A stretch of DNA of 64,000 nt from SG8-41 sp963802355 (GCA_963802355.1 CAWDIV010000013.1:186001-250000), one strand, 5' to 3'. Positions 1 through 7,891 are shown, counted from the stretch's first letter. The notes: a model not told the origin generated them from the letters alone. Translations and numbers: made by a program.

Positions 1-536
1 ACCTGCGACTCATCGAAATACTTGTGCACCAGCGCATTCAACCGTTGCGCCGAGGCGAGATCGCGGCCGAAAGGTTTCTCGATCACGAGCCGCGTCCAGC
101 CTCTGCTTCGATTGAGCCGCGCGTTCCCGAGCCCCTCGATAGCGCGGGGAAAGGCGCCTGGCGGCAGCGCGAGGTACAGAACGCGATTGCCGGGAAGCCC
201 ATGCGCGCGCTCGATTTCGTCGATCCGGCGGGCCAGCCGCTCGTAGTCCGCCGCGTTCATCTCCTCGATTGCCTGATGGTGGAGGCACGCTTCACACCAA
301 AGTCTCGTTTTTTGCGCGGCTGCCGAACCCCTCGCCGCCAGGATCTTGCGTGCCCAGGTGCGGAACCGGGCATCAGTCAGCTCGCGATCGCGCGAAACCG
401 CAAGAATCTGACATCGCTCCGGCAAAAGCTTTGCGTTTGCCAGATAAGAGAGCGCCGGCAGCAACTTGCGGCGCATGAGATCGCCGGTCCCGCCGAAAAC
501 GACGAACACGCACGCTCCGGCTGTAGCGCCCGGCAC
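1..536 (-). CDS. zwf: Glucose-6-phosphate 1-dehydrogenase, N-terminal part
   Basis: The first 178 residues of G6PD are present; the rest runs off the left edge. The enzyme oxidises glucose-6-phosphate to 6-phosphogluconolactone with NADP in the cytoplasm, opening the pentose phosphate pathway. Visible are the nucleotide-binding loop FGGTGDL at residues 14-20 and the family signature EKPFGRDL near residue 152. The start chosen is GTG at 536-534, because AGGAG lies 7 bases upstream and the dinucleotide-binding fold follows at once. The catalytic His motif lies outside the window. Family assignment is firm. Confidence 0.93.
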   Translation of the reverse strand, partial: MPGATAGACVFVVFGGTGDLMRRKLLPALSYLANAKLLPERCQILAVSRDRELTDARFRTWARKILAARGSAAAQKTRLWCEACLHHQAIEEMNAADYERLARRIDEIERAHGLPGNRVLYLALPPGAFPRAIEGLGNARLNRSRGWTRLVIEKPFGRDLASAQRLNALVHKYFDESQ

Positions 537-540
537 TCGC

Positions 541-681
541 TTACTCCTTTTTCACTTCGTGACCACCGAATTGATGACGCAATGCCGCCAGCATCGTGTC
601 ACGATTTCCCCACGTTGTCTTTTTCTGGATGAATGCATCCAAGCCATTGTTATGCCAATCCCCATGCCCCTGCTGTCTCAT
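541..681 (-). CDS. Possible 46-residue small protein upstream of zwf
   Basis: An open frame of 46 codons runs from an ATG beside the tRNA-Lys terminator to a TAA that overlaps the zwf ribosome-binding site (GGAGTAA), so its stop could couple to zwf translation. The product is polar, with His and Gln near the start and a Lys-Lys-Glu end. It has no motif that I recognise and no clear Shine-Dalgarno sequence. It may be a chance frame in the zwf leader. Confidence 0.25.
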   Translation of the reverse strand: MRQQGHGDWHNNGLDAFIQKKTTWGNRDTMLAALRHQFGGHEVKKE

Positions 682-684
682 GTT

Positions 685-712
685 AAAAATGCCGGCGCAC
701 GCCGGCATTTTT
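685..712 (-). terminator. Hairpin terminator left of the island (original tRNA-Lys terminator)
   Basis: This is a perfect 12-bp inverted repeat (arms 685-696 and 701-712, loop gcac) with A-run and T-run flanks, so it could work on either strand. On the minus strand it sits just past the duplicated 3' end of tRNA-Lys. It is probably the ancestral tRNA-Lys terminator, now separated from the gene by the island. Confidence 0.8.
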
Positions 713-714
713 AT

Positions 715-762
715 TGGTAGGCGGAGAGGGATTTGAACCCTCGACCAACGGATTAAAAGTCC
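715..762 (-). repeat. Attachment-site repeat, duplicated 3' end of tRNA-Lys (left end of island)
   Basis: These 48 bases are identical to 4130-4177, the CCA end, T-arm, variable region and anticodon of the intact tRNA-Lys. Identity stops immediately after base 762, so this is only a tRNA 3' half. It marks the far end of an element that integrated into the tRNA gene. Confidence 0.9.
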
Positions 763-785
763 AAATACGCTGAAAAACAGCAATC

Positions 786-897
786 AACCGCAGCAAACCG
801 CAGCAGAACTTTCATAGGGGAACTCGGCAGAGACTAGCTGCCGAGTGTTGCCGATTGCTGCCGAAGGTGTGCCACGAGTGTGCCAAAAGTGTGCCAC
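786..897. repeat. Possible integrase arm-type sites at the left island end
   Basis: Just inside the left att repeat are two tandem copies of aaccgcagca (786-795, 796-805), a 9-bp inverted repeat (822-830 with 838-846), and three copies of gtgtgcca(c/a) starting at 867, 878 and 889, exactly 11 bp apart. Helically phased short repeats beside an att site are what lambda-type integrase arm sites look like. The role is inferred. Confidence 0.45.
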
Positions 898-1044
898 GGC
901 TGAGGGCGAGTTACACTCAGCTATCGTGATGATTCCCTAACCCCGTTACGCGCACGCGCGCACCACACGAGGCGTAACGGGCAGCCATGTGTGGGCCTGG
1001 CGCGACCTATGCCGGTCTACACTCGGCTAGTGGCTCAAACGCCA

Positions 1045-1272
1045 TTACACGCGCGTGTAGGACAAGAGGTAAAGCAGAAGGTCAATTGCCGAGACTACCA
1101 CCCTTATCGTTTCATCTTGTACAACATTGATGGTCTTGGTTTGCGGGCGAATGACGATAGTACGGTCATACACACTTGCATTCACCGCCGACCCCTGGTC
1201 GGCAGCAGCGCCAAAGGCTGGAAGCGACAGCACTGCAAAACCGCCGCTGCCGCTATTACCTCCTCTCCACAT
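1045..1272 (-). pseudogene. CzcE-like periplasmic metal-resistance protein, truncated
   Basis: The 75-residue product contains a stretch (VYDRTIVI, then TKTINVVQDETIR) resembling the start of the CzcE family of periplasmic copper/heavy-metal resistance proteins. The usual remainder of the domain after this strand is missing. The signal-peptide region also looks frameshifted: an Ala-rich hydrophobic stretch is in another frame after a strong GGAGAGGAGG site. I read it as a broken gene. It follows the exported protein at 1332-1868 on the same strand. Confidence 0.55.
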
Positions 1273-1331
1273 ACTATCGATTGATGACAGAGCCGGCGCT
1301 CGCCCCGGTCGCGCGCTCGTCCCCTCTGGGC

Positions 1332-1868
1332 TTAATTGACCGAGACGGTGAGGTCGGTGTTCCAGATGATGTCAACCTTGTCGCCCACTTTGATCTTATC
1401 GAACACGGTCGGATCGGCGACCCGTCGGCTGTATTTCCACCCGTTCGGCCCCTCAAAAGTGACCGACGACGTGCTCTTGTCGATGGCGACGAGGCTCGCC
1501 GTCATCCTCCGCACCATCGCCTTCGCGCCGCTGGTCGGGTCCCCCTTGGAATAGGTTGTGTCAAGGGTATCGACCGGCGCCTCGCCAGGCGGCTTCAGGC
1601 GCACCAGAACGTTGTTGTTGTATGTCGCCTTCAGGTTGTTCCCCACTTTGAACTCGGGGAAGCGCTGGACGCTCTCGGGCACATTGACGGCGACTAACCT
1701 GCCGTCGGCCGTCTTGATGTTCATGGCTCGCTTGCCGTAATCGATCGTCTCAATGGTGCCCGCAATGGTGATGGTCTCTGTCGGTAACTGTCTGACCTGC
1801 GCCCAACTGGGCAGGGCAAGAGCCATAACCACTGCGAACGCGGTCAGCATCGTCGTTTCTCGTTTCAT
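1332..1868 (-). CDS. Exported protein of unknown function (178 aa)
   Basis: The start at 1868 is preceded by a good site (GGAGGAAAC then ATG), and the product begins with a signal peptide (MKRETTMLTAFAVVMALA, cleavage after SWA-Q). The mature part is about 155 residues, rich in short beta strands, with no cysteines or enzymatic motif that I recognise. Phrases such as GKRAMNIKTADG and FDKIKVGDKVDIIW suggest a small OB-like or SH3-like beta barrel in the periplasm. Similar proteins are usually annotated hypothetical. It is the best-preserved gene in the island. Confidence 0.75.
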   Translation of the reverse strand: MKRETTMLTAFAVVMALALPSWAQVRQLPTETITIAGTIETIDYGKRAMNIKTADGRLVAVNVPESVQRFPEFKVGNNLKATYNNNVLVRLKPPGEAPVDTLDTTYSKGDPTSGAKAMVRRMTASLVAIDKSTSSVTFEGPNGWKYSRRVADPTVFDKIKVGDKVDIIWNTDLTVSVN

Positions 1869-2612
1869 GTTTCCTCCATTTGGGTTGCTCTGGGGCTGGG
1901 TACTCATTGAATCGTCCCGAGTGTGTTGATCGAACTGTAGTTGCCGTTTGTCGCAACCAAGACATGTCACCCGAGTAGTGTCCTACTCTCGTGGCTGCCG
2001 GTCTATTGGCCTTTGGTCCATTGGCCTTTGGTCCCCCAATGCAGGTGGTGGCATGCGAAATGCATTGACTTCAAGGAGTTGGATCTCGTGGCACGGTCAT
2101 TGCTGCAGCGTGATCAAATGCCCCGGCTCGGATGGTTTGTAAAGGTTTCCGACAAGCGATTCATGGTGACCAGGATAATTCGGTGTTTGCGCTTGCTCTC
2201 TTCATAGCGGGGGCGGCGGGTCCGTGGCGGCGCCGATAAAGCTGACCGGCGCCTTGAACGTGGATGTAGGCGGAACTGGCTGCGCCGTGCTAGTACGCTG
2301 GCGCAATCGCCTTGCCGTCGACAGGTCGACGGGTTTCCCGACAGACACGCATACCCGAAACCATGATAGAGCGTGACAAACGCCACGTTTGAGGGGCGTT
2401 TCAACCGCTTATCTCAGCATACTGGAGCTGGCACGCAACATGCTCACTGGACGAGCCAAGTACTTGGAGGAATGCAGCGTGAACGTCATTATCCTATGGC
2501 TTCCTACGCTTTTGCCCTACACCGAGTCACGTCCTGAATCCGGATTGGCGTGCCCGGTAAAGCGAATGGCGCACGAGGCGAAGCGTGATTGGCTTCCAGA
2601 GGACAAGATCAA
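1869..2612. other. Stretch without a convincing gene inside the island
   Basis: No reading frame here has a ribosome-binding site plus a recognisable product. It contains a perfect tandem pair of a 15-mer (attggcctttggtcc, 2005-2019 and 2020-2034). The open frames around 2114-2404 and 2389-2616 have no recognisable domain. It is probably degraded cargo. Confidence 0.5.
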
Positions 2613-2741
2613 ATGAATAAGCCAATCGCTGTACTACTCACAGGGAAGACCGTTGTGCGTTACGCCATCGCATCGCTTTTGCTTGTCGTTCCCGCTTCAC
2701 TGTTGGCTCATGGCGTAGGACTCGATGGTTACGGGTGGTAA
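2613..2741 (+). CDS. Possible small exported peptide (42 aa) or truncated secreted protein
   Basis: An ATG with AGAGGA about nine bases upstream opens a 42-residue frame that reads like a signal peptide (RYAIASLLLVVPASLLAHG) followed by only eight residues (VGLDGYGW). The AHG-x-GLD-x-YG phrase resembles the mature start of short YHYH-type secreted proteins, whose His-rich remainder is absent here. It may be the first part of such a gene, cut by a deletion or frameshift. The assignment is tentative. Confidence 0.35.
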   Translation: MNKPIAVLLTGKTVVRYAIASLLLVVPASLLAHGVGLDGYGW

Positions 2742-2845
2742 GTCTACGAAATAACGGTGACATTTTGAGAACACGGCTAACAGCTATCCTAGGTGCTTCA
2801 TTGCTATTCGGCCCCGTTGGCGTTGCGCTAGGAAATCGTTTGCTG

Positions 2846-3316
2846 ATGTCACGCTACTTGCTATGTGCAATTGCCGGTCTGTTTTGGGCGAGCGCAGCTT
2901 GCGCACAGCCATGTCACCTTTCGGTCAGCTACAAGCAATTGAACGATATAGCACATCGGTTTCACGCAATCGCGATGAACATCAATAGCATGTCAGAAGC
3001 GGCGTCGACGCCCGACCCAGAGCGAGATGCTCTGTCATCAGCAAATTCCTCACAGATCACTCTTCTCGGAATGCTGGGTGGCACAACGACTGTGATTGAA
3101 ATTCGTGATCTGATGGTAAGTGACAAAGACAGGCAGACCGCCAACTTCTTCTTGACCACTAGTCTAAGAACGTTATCCGGCGTTTCTAAGGATACAGTGG
3201 AATACGCTAATGGGTCGCTTATGAAGTTGCGCACGCTTGCGGCAGTGGCTGAAGTAACCGCTGCGCGTAACATTCTTTCCGAACTTGTATCGCTTCTAAA
3301 AAACTGCCCTCCGTAA
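2846..3316 (+). CDS. Exported protein of unknown function (156 aa)
   Basis: Starting at the ATG at 2846 gives a clean signal peptide (MSRYLLCAIAGLFWASAACA, then Q) and a mostly helical mature region of about 135 residues. Two cysteines flank it, one near the mature N-terminus (QPCH) and one at the C-terminus (NCPP), and could pair in the periplasm. An in-frame upstream ATG at 2735 would bury the signal peptide, so it is less likely. GC content is lower than in flanking chromosomal genes, as expected for island cargo. No family is recognised. Confidence 0.6.
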   Translation: MSRYLLCAIAGLFWASAACAQPCHLSVSYKQLNDIAHRFHAIAMNINSMSEAASTPDPERDALSSANSSQITLLGMLGGTTTVIEIRDLMVSDKDRQTANFFLTTSLRTLSGVSKDTVEYANGSLMKLRTLAAVAEVTAARNILSELVSLLKNCPP

Positions 3317-3432
3317 AAGCCATAATCACGCGCAACTGCTCGACCAGCACGCGTTGCCGCAGGGCTGTCGGCTGAGTGGGTGGCGCATGGGAACCCGCTG
3401 CGTTTCCGCTGCCCTGAGCCTAGAAAGCATTC

Positions 3433-3700
3433 TTAATTTCTAGCCTGTATCCATCTATCCTTCAGGTGTTCTTTGATCTTTTCCTCTGGGAATTCCGAGG
3501 AATCCGCGTACAGTTCCTTTTGTCGTCTTAATGGCAATGGACTCCCGAGCATTGTCGCCGTACTCGCATGATGGATCACTTCGGACAGGCAGCTTAATTG
3601 GATTTGAAACCGTGTATGTGACAGTGATGTAAGGGCTCTCAAACAATACGAAGGCCGAAACCCCTACTATCCACAGCACGGCAACCAATCTCGCAAGCAA
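3433..3700 (-). pseudogene. Small membrane-anchored protein with a probable frameshift
   Basis: From the ATG at 3700 the product has an N-terminal hydrophobic anchor (LVAVLWIVGVSAFVLF) and then a beta-rich part up to about SIAIKTTKG. The as-read frame then gives an implausible Gly/Arg tail and stops at 3455. The neighbouring frame continues with a well-formed helical tail (SSEFPEEKIKEHLKDRW) to a stop at 3433. A single indel near 3520-3540 would join the two. Function unknown. Confidence 0.4.
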
Positions 3701-3876
3701 TTGATCTCAAAGAAGCGCGCCCACTCGGGTTTGCTTTTGACAAAATTCACTACGATTTTTGCTGGGAGCAGCAAAACGTATTCAGTCATTAGCCACACAT
3801 CAGAAATACTGAACACAAGGTCGCCGTTCATGTCTTGAGCGAAGTGAAACCGTTCGCACCAGTCGTTATAGGTCAT
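3667..3876 (-). CDS. Hypothetical protein (69 aa), island cargo
   Basis: This 69-residue frame begins with a helical, aromatic-rich segment (MTYNDWCERFHFAQDMNGD), followed by a region with hydrophobic stretches, and overlaps the next minus-strand gene by 34 bases. That overlap suggests the two are a translated pair. No domain is recognised. AT-rich codon use sets it apart from the chromosomal genes. Confidence 0.4.
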   Translation of the reverse strand: MTYNDWCERFHFAQDMNGDLVFSISDVWLMTEYVLLLPAKIVVNFVKSKPEWARFFEINCLRDWLPCCG

Positions 3877-3892
3877 AGCGTGGCTGCAATCT

Positions 3893-4105
3893 CTATGCCT
3901 TGAAAAACTTCCTCGTCATGCGCTCGACTACCGCCCCTGTGTGCTGGTCGGACAGGTGCGCGTAACGCTTCACCATCTGCAAGGTCTTGTGACCAAGGAC
4001 AGCGGCAATCTCCGCCGTGGTCGCGCCGGACATGGCAAGATAGCTTGCTGCGGTATGGCAATTTCTGTAGTGAAGTGTGCCATCAAGGCAACTAACGGGG
4101 CGCAT
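3893..4105 (-). pseudogene. Tyrosine recombinase (phage-type integrase), C-terminal remnant
   Basis: These 70 codons match the end of the integrase catalytic domain: SYLAMSGATTAEIAAVLGHK followed by TLQMVKRYAHLS, which contains the LGH motif and the catalytic Tyr of RYAHLS. The Arg box that should read like HDLRHT is degenerate (HYRNCHT). The whole N-terminal two thirds is missing, because the fragment begins only 25 bases from the tRNA. It is the relic of the enzyme that inserted the island. Confidence 0.85.
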
Positions 4106-4129
4106 ACATACAGTAAGCTATCAATTACA

Positions 4130-4204
4130 TGGTAGGCGGAGAGGGATTTGAACCCTCGACCAACGGATTAAAAGTCCGCTGCTCTACCCCTGAGCTATCC
4201 GCCC
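4130..4204 (-). tRNA. tRNA-Lys (anticodon TTT), intact
   Basis: The minus strand folds into a full cloverleaf: acceptor GGGCGGA pairing with TCCGCCT, D-arm GCTC-AGGGGTA-GAGC, anticodon loop CTTTTAA (anticodon TTT), T-arm GAGGG-TTCAAAT-CCCTC and an encoded CCA. Its 3' half (4130-4177) is duplicated at 715-762, so this gene is the integration target and was rebuilt intact on insertion. Confidence 0.96.
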
Positions 4205-4232
4205 ATGAATCGCGACACGCGTCGCGATTCAT
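4205..4232. terminator. Perfect hairpin immediately 5' of tRNA-Lys
   Basis: A perfect 12-bp stem (4205-4216 with 4221-4232, loop acgc) ends exactly at the first base of the tRNA. It could end the yeeE transcript or act as a processing element. The T-run is weak. Confidence 0.5.
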
Positions 4233-4335
4233 CAAATAAATTCAAGCAAAAGAGCCGCGCATTCTACCGGTGCAGGGAGGTACTTTGAAAGGACGATGGC
4301 GTGACCGGGCGACGAGGGGACGGGACTTTTCTCCC

Positions 4336-4363
4336 ATCCCTCATCCCTCCGCCCTCATCCCTG
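4336..4363. repeat. Heptad array (ATCCCTC type) at the yeeE 3' end
   Basis: Four units with a strict 7-bp period: ATCCCTC, ATCCCTC, CGCCCTC, ATCCCTG. The yeeE stop codon (4355-4357) lies inside the array. The unit is the same family as those at 54401-54513 and 55555-55614. Confidence 0.75.
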
Positions 4364-5497
4364 GAGGATCATGCGCCGCGCATGATCCTCCAGGTACCGG
4401 TACTTCATCGTCCCGATCGAGCCGATCACGATGGAGAAGAAGGTGATGATGGAGCCGATCGCCAGCGTCGAGACACCGGTGATGGCCTGGCCGACCGTGC
4501 ACCCCAGCGCGAGCACGCCGCCTATGCCCATGAGCACCCCGCCCACAGCGTGGTTGGCGAAATCGCCCCACGAGGCGAACCATTCGACGCGGAAGCTGCG
4601 GCTAGCCACCGCGTAGAGGAACGAGCCTGCAATCACCCCGGCGAGCGCCATCACGCCGAAAGTCACCAGCAGGAAGTTGGCGGGATCGAGCAGATAGCGC
4701 GCAGTGTCACCCATCGGGCTCACGAACGTATACGACTGCACCGCCACGCGGCTCGGGATCTCGGTCGCCATGTCGGCGTACTCCTTCCAGCGCTTCCCCA
4801 GCGGCCCGCCGGTGAGCCACCATCCCGCGAGAACTCCCAGCCCGACGACCGCCCCGCCCAGTATGTTGTCCCGGTTACCACGGAAATCCACCGACTTCCA
4901 TACGAACCAGAGCATACCGGCAACCACGGCGGCGCCGACGCTGAGGTGAAACGCCGCCGCTCCTTGCGCTCCAAACATGCCGGCGAGCACGGTGGAAAGC
5001 TCCTGATCCGGCAAGCCGTGGCGGGCGAGATTGACGGTGGTGGCGGCGACCCACGGCATGAACGCCTTCTCGTACATCGCCGTCCACATCATGAGGTAAG
5101 CCGCGATTGCCCCAAAGCCCAGCACGACGAGCGACTTGAGATTTCCGCCGCCGATGCGGACCATAGTGCGCGTCCCGCAGCCGCTTGCGAGCGTCATGCC
5201 CACGCCGAACAAGATCCCGCCGAGGATGTAACGCAGCCACGCGAAATTGGCGGTGCGGTACGGCGGGAACGTCTCCGCGTAGAGGTTGACCGTGCCGGCA
5301 GCCTCGAGCACGAGCACGCCGGCGAGCGCCACGGCCATCGAAAAAACCCATGCACGCATACGGCCGGTGTCCCCGATGTTGACCCAGTCGGAGACTCCGC
5401 CCATGGTGCAGAACTGCGTCTTCGCCATGACCGCGCCCATGATGAGCGCGATCACGAAGGCAGAAGCCAGTACTATGTGGTGGATCGTGAATTCCAT
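4355..5497 (-). CDS. YeeE/YedE-family sulfur-compound transporter
   Basis: A 380-residue integral membrane protein with about ten hydrophobic segments. It has the conserved short cysteine motifs of the YeeE/YedE (TsuA-like) family: TQFCTMGG (Cys30), SGCGTR (Cys107) and LGCTVGQ (Cys333). Characterised members import thiosulfate or related sulfur species, the cysteines passing substrate along the pore; that role is inferred here. The gene is complete, and its last codons form part of a 15-bp inverted repeat (4361-4393) and a heptad array. No sulfur-metabolism neighbours are present. Confidence 0.88.
   Translation of the reverse strand: MEFTIHHIVLASAFVIALIMGAVMAKTQFCTMGGVSDWVNIGDTGRMRAWVFSMAVALAGVLVLEAAGTVNLYAETFPPYRTANFAWLRYILGGILFGVGMTLASGCGTRTMVRIGGGNLKSLVVLGFGAIAAYLMMWTAMYEKAFMPWVAATTVNLARHGLPDQELSTVLAGMFGAQGAAAFHLSVGAAVVAGMLWFVWKSVDFRGNRDNILGGAVVGLGVLAGWWLTGGPLGKRWKEYADMATEIPSRVAVQSYTFVSPMGDTARYLLDPANFLLVTFGVMALAGVIAGSFLYAVASRSFRVEWFASWGDFANHAVGGVLMGIGGVLALGCTVGQAITGVSTLAIGSIITFFSIVIGSIGTMKYRYLEDHARRMILQG
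4361..4393. repeat. Perfect 15-bp inverted repeat in the yeeE C-terminal codons
   Basis: ctggaggatcatgcg is followed after 3 bases by its exact reverse complement. It lies just ahead of the stop codon and has no T-run, so it is a strong hairpin of unknown role, possibly 3'-end protection of the mRNA. Confidence 0.8.
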
Positions 5498-5519
5498 CGC
5501 TCTAGTTTAAGACCCATCG

Positions 5520-5604
5520 AGCCACAGATAAACACAGATACACACAGATAGTTCAGTTGCGACTACTTGGCTCTCGTCCGTGTTTATCTGTGTGTATCTG
5601 TGGC
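5520..5604. repeat. Decamer inverted array (CACAGATA type), copy 1
   Basis: The left arm has three 10-bp units of ACACAGATA(A/C) at 5520-5550; the right arm at 5579-5604 is the reverse complement of the same series. The element lies between queC and yeeE and can fold into a long hairpin. Other copies are at 15566-15660 and 52745-52943. Confidence 0.85.
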
Positions 5605-5618
5605 TGATATTGCCTCGC

Positions 5619-6290
5619 TTACACGCGGTAGCGTGTGGGATCTGCGATACCGGCCGCCTCGAAACCCGCGCGCCGCAGCCGGCACGCGTCGCACCGCCCG
5701 CACGCCGCGCCCTCCTCCGTCGGCTGGTAACAGGAGACCGTCAGGGCATAGTCCACGCCGAGCGCGGCGCCGCGCCTGATGATTTCGGCCTTGGAAAGCT
5801 CGATGATCGGCGTCTGGATCGCGACTTCGCGTCCTTCGACCGCCGCCTTGGTGGCGAGGTTCGCCATGCTCTCGAAGGCGCGCATGTACCCGGGCCGGCA
5901 ATCGGGATAGCCCGAGTAATCGACAGCATTCGCGCCGAACCAGATGTCCTGCGCCGCCAGCACTTCCGCCCAGGCGAGCGCCAACGAGAGAAATATGGTG
6001 TTGCGGGCGGGCACATAGGTGACCGGTATCCCCTGCGTCGGCGCCTGCGGCACCGCGATCGTGGGATCCGTCAATGCCGAGCCGCCGAATTGCGTAAGAT
6101 CGAGCGCGACGACGCGGTGCGCTGCGGCGCCCAGCGCCCGCGCCACCCGCGCTGCCGCCGCCAGCTCCGCGCGATGTCGTTGGCCATAGTCGACAGTGAG
6201 GCAATGGCACTCGCAGCCCCCGTCGCGCGCGATGGCGAGCGTCGTGGCGGAGTCCAACCCTCCCGACAGCAGAACGACGGCGCGCCTCAT
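5619..6290 (-). CDS. queC: 7-cyano-7-deazaguanine synthase QueC
   Basis: A cytoplasmic, ATP-dependent enzyme that converts 7-carboxy-7-deazaguanine and ammonia to preQ0 in queuosine biosynthesis. The 223-residue product has the PP-loop SGGLDS at residues 9-14 and the C-terminal zinc site formed by Cys187, Cys197, Cys200 and Cys203 (motif GRCDACRLR). Length is normal. It sits downstream of the tol-pal genes, where queC is often found in proteobacteria. Confidence 0.96.
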   Translation of the reverse strand: MRRAVVLLSGGLDSATTLAIARDGGCECHCLTVDYGQRHRAELAAAARVARALGAAAHRVVALDLTQFGGSALTDPTIAVPQAPTQGIPVTYVPARNTIFLSLALAWAEVLAAQDIWFGANAVDYSGYPDCRPGYMRAFESMANLATKAAVEGREVAIQTPIIELSKAEIIRRGAALGVDYALTVSCYQPTEEGAACGRCDACRLRRAGFEAAGIADPTRYRV

Positions 6291-6309
6291 ATTCTACGAG
6301 CCCCTATCA

Positions 6310-6360
6310 AAATGATGGGAGCATCAGGGGAGAGCGATAGCGAGGCATCCCGTCATTTCG
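6310..6360. repeat. Dispersed hairpin repeat (gggagcatcaggggagagcg type), copy 1
   Basis: The segment shares tatcaaaatga, the core agcat(c/g)aggggagagcg(a/g)tagcgagg, and a closing atccc(g/c)tcat with 21583-21656. The ends are complementary, so it can fold into a hairpin. It lies between the peptidase gene and queC. Confidence 0.6.
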
Positions 6361-6364
6361 TACT

Positions 6365-7765
6365 CTACCTGTCTTCATCCGCTGCGGGCGCGGCGGCGGA
6401 CAGCGCGCGCAGGCGAGATTCAACCTCGCGCAATTTCTTCCCCATGGCGGCGCCTACGAATAGCTGCGGATTCGAGGGTTCGTGCTTCCCGGCGCGCTCG
6501 CGCTCGGCGATCGCCCGCCGCGCGCTCTCGAAAGCTTCGGTGAACGAGTGCGTACGGCGCAATTCCTCGTCGAACAACGCTTTGCCGAAATAAGTGAATT
6601 CGGAGTCCGTCCCGCACCCGAAGGACTGCCTGTTGGCAGCGGCTGCGGTCATGACGAGCGTCGTCTCGCTCTTCAGCGCCTCGACAAAGCCGCCCGCATA
6701 ACATGCCGAAACGGCGAGCACGCGCCATTTGATTCCCGCATCGTCCAGCATGCGGCGCAGCATCTGCGGGTCGATGTCCAAGAGCTTCAGCGGCCAGTTG
6801 ACGACGGCAAGCCGGTGCTTCTCCGTGCCATGCGAAGTGAGGTAGAGCACCAGCACATCCTCCTCGCGGTCCATCAGCCCGCCCACGTGGCGCAGTACGC
6901 GTGCCAGATTGGTCGCCGTTGCAATGGGGAGTACCGCTGCCGTCTTCGGGTTGTTGATGAGCGCGATCGTCCGGCCTTCCGCGTCGAAACGCTCGCGGAA
7001 GAGCTCGCCGATCACTTCCACTTCCTTCATGAATACGTCTTCGCGGGCATAGGCCCCGAAACCGACGAAGTAGATGTCCGGCACGCCCGGGCGCCCGGGC
7101 CGGAGCGCGGCGAGGCTGCTTGAGAGCAATGCCGGCTGAGCGTGAAATATCGCCTCGTCCGCGACCGAGACATGACCCTCGGTACTTTGAGGCTCCGCGG
7201 GAAGCGCCATCCACAGGCTCTGCGGCGGCAGCCACCAGTAGCTCGCGAAAAACAGCAGGAGGTAGACCGCAAAGGCCGCACCGACGCGCCCCGGCCGCCC
7301 GGGCGCAAACCGTATGAGCACCACGCACGCCGCAACGAGAAACCACGCGAGGAATACGATATAGAGTGCGCGCGACGGCAGCCAGCCCATGCTTTCGCCG
7401 CTCCAGCGGAGGATGTCTTGCAGTACCAGGAAAAAGGGGTCCATCGCCAGCAGCGCGATTGGATAACCGAGCAGGATGCGCGGCTCGTTCGTCAGCTTCG
7501 CGGCGGCGAACGCCGCAAGGAGCAGTCCCATGATGACAGTCAATTCGACCGTCAACCCGTAGATATTGAAATACCCGCGCCACCCATTGAACCCGATATC
7601 CATGACCCACTGCGCGGCAATCACCAGGCAGATGAGCGCCACCAGTTGTTCGGGGGTAATCCTGAAATCGTCCAGCGCGACCGGCCGCAGCAGCGTGGCG
7701 CGCAGGCCTTGGCGCAGATTGCGGACGAGATCGGCAATCAGGACTTTCACGTCGGTCGAGCGCAA
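6365..7765 (-). CDS. Membrane-anchored C13 (legumain-like) cysteine peptidase
   Basis: A 466-residue protein whose N-terminal half (about residues 42-180) contains four to five transmembrane segments, followed by a cysteine-peptidase domain. The catalytic dyad typical of clan CD family C13 is visible: His312 in LYLTSHGTEKH and Cys355 in VSACYAGGFVEAL, with a later GTDSEFTYFG segment. C13 enzymes cut after Asn or Asp; the bacterial membrane-bound members are hardly studied, so the substrate is unknown. The gene follows cpoB on the same strand after a terminator. Confidence 0.82.
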   Translation of the reverse strand: MRSTDVKVLIADLVRNLRQGLRATLLRPVALDDFRITPEQLVALICLVIAAQWVMDIGFNGWRGYFNIYGLTVELTVIMGLLLAAFAAAKLTNEPRILLGYPIALLAMDPFFLVLQDILRWSGESMGWLPSRALYIVFLAWFLVAACVVLIRFAPGRPGRVGAAFAVYLLLFFASYWWLPPQSLWMALPAEPQSTEGHVSVADEAIFHAQPALLSSSLAALRPGRPGVPDIYFVGFGAYAREDVFMKEVEVIGELFRERFDAEGRTIALINNPKTAAVLPIATATNLARVLRHVGGLMDREEDVLVLYLTSHGTEKHRLAVVNWPLKLLDIDPQMLRRMLDDAGIKWRVLAVSACYAGGFVEALKSETTLVMTAAAANRQSFGCGTDSEFTYFGKALFDEELRRTHSFTEAFESARRAIAERERAGKHEPSNPQLFVGAAMGKKLREVESRLRALSAAAPAADEDR

Positions 7766-7891
7766 ACGGTGCGCATCGGAGTGAATCTGCGCGTGTGGAA
7801 GCGCGCGGTCAACCGCGAACGCGCCTGCGATGGGAGCTCTAGGCTCTATCGAGCCCGGGATGACCCCACTGGACCCCGGCCTCCGCCGGGG

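Larger units (their letters stand above)
715..4177. mobile_element. Decayed integrative island in tRNA-Lys(TTT)
   Basis: A 3.46-kb segment lies between 48-bp direct repeats of the tRNA-Lys 3' end. Next to the intact tRNA is the C-terminal remnant of a tyrosine recombinase (3893-4105). Inside are a truncated CzcE-like gene, an intact exported protein, and AT-richer small genes of unknown function, unlike the GC-rich housekeeping genes around it. Most of the integrase and any cargo have been deleted, so the element is probably no longer mobile on its own. Confidence 0.85.

Noticed and set aside
715..770. A second tRNA-Lys gene at 715-762
   Set aside because: Only the 3' half is present; the D-arm and 5' acceptor strand are missing, so it is an att repeat.
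2389..2616. A 75-residue open frame in the island
   Set aside because: No ribosome-binding site, no motif, and composition like random sequence.
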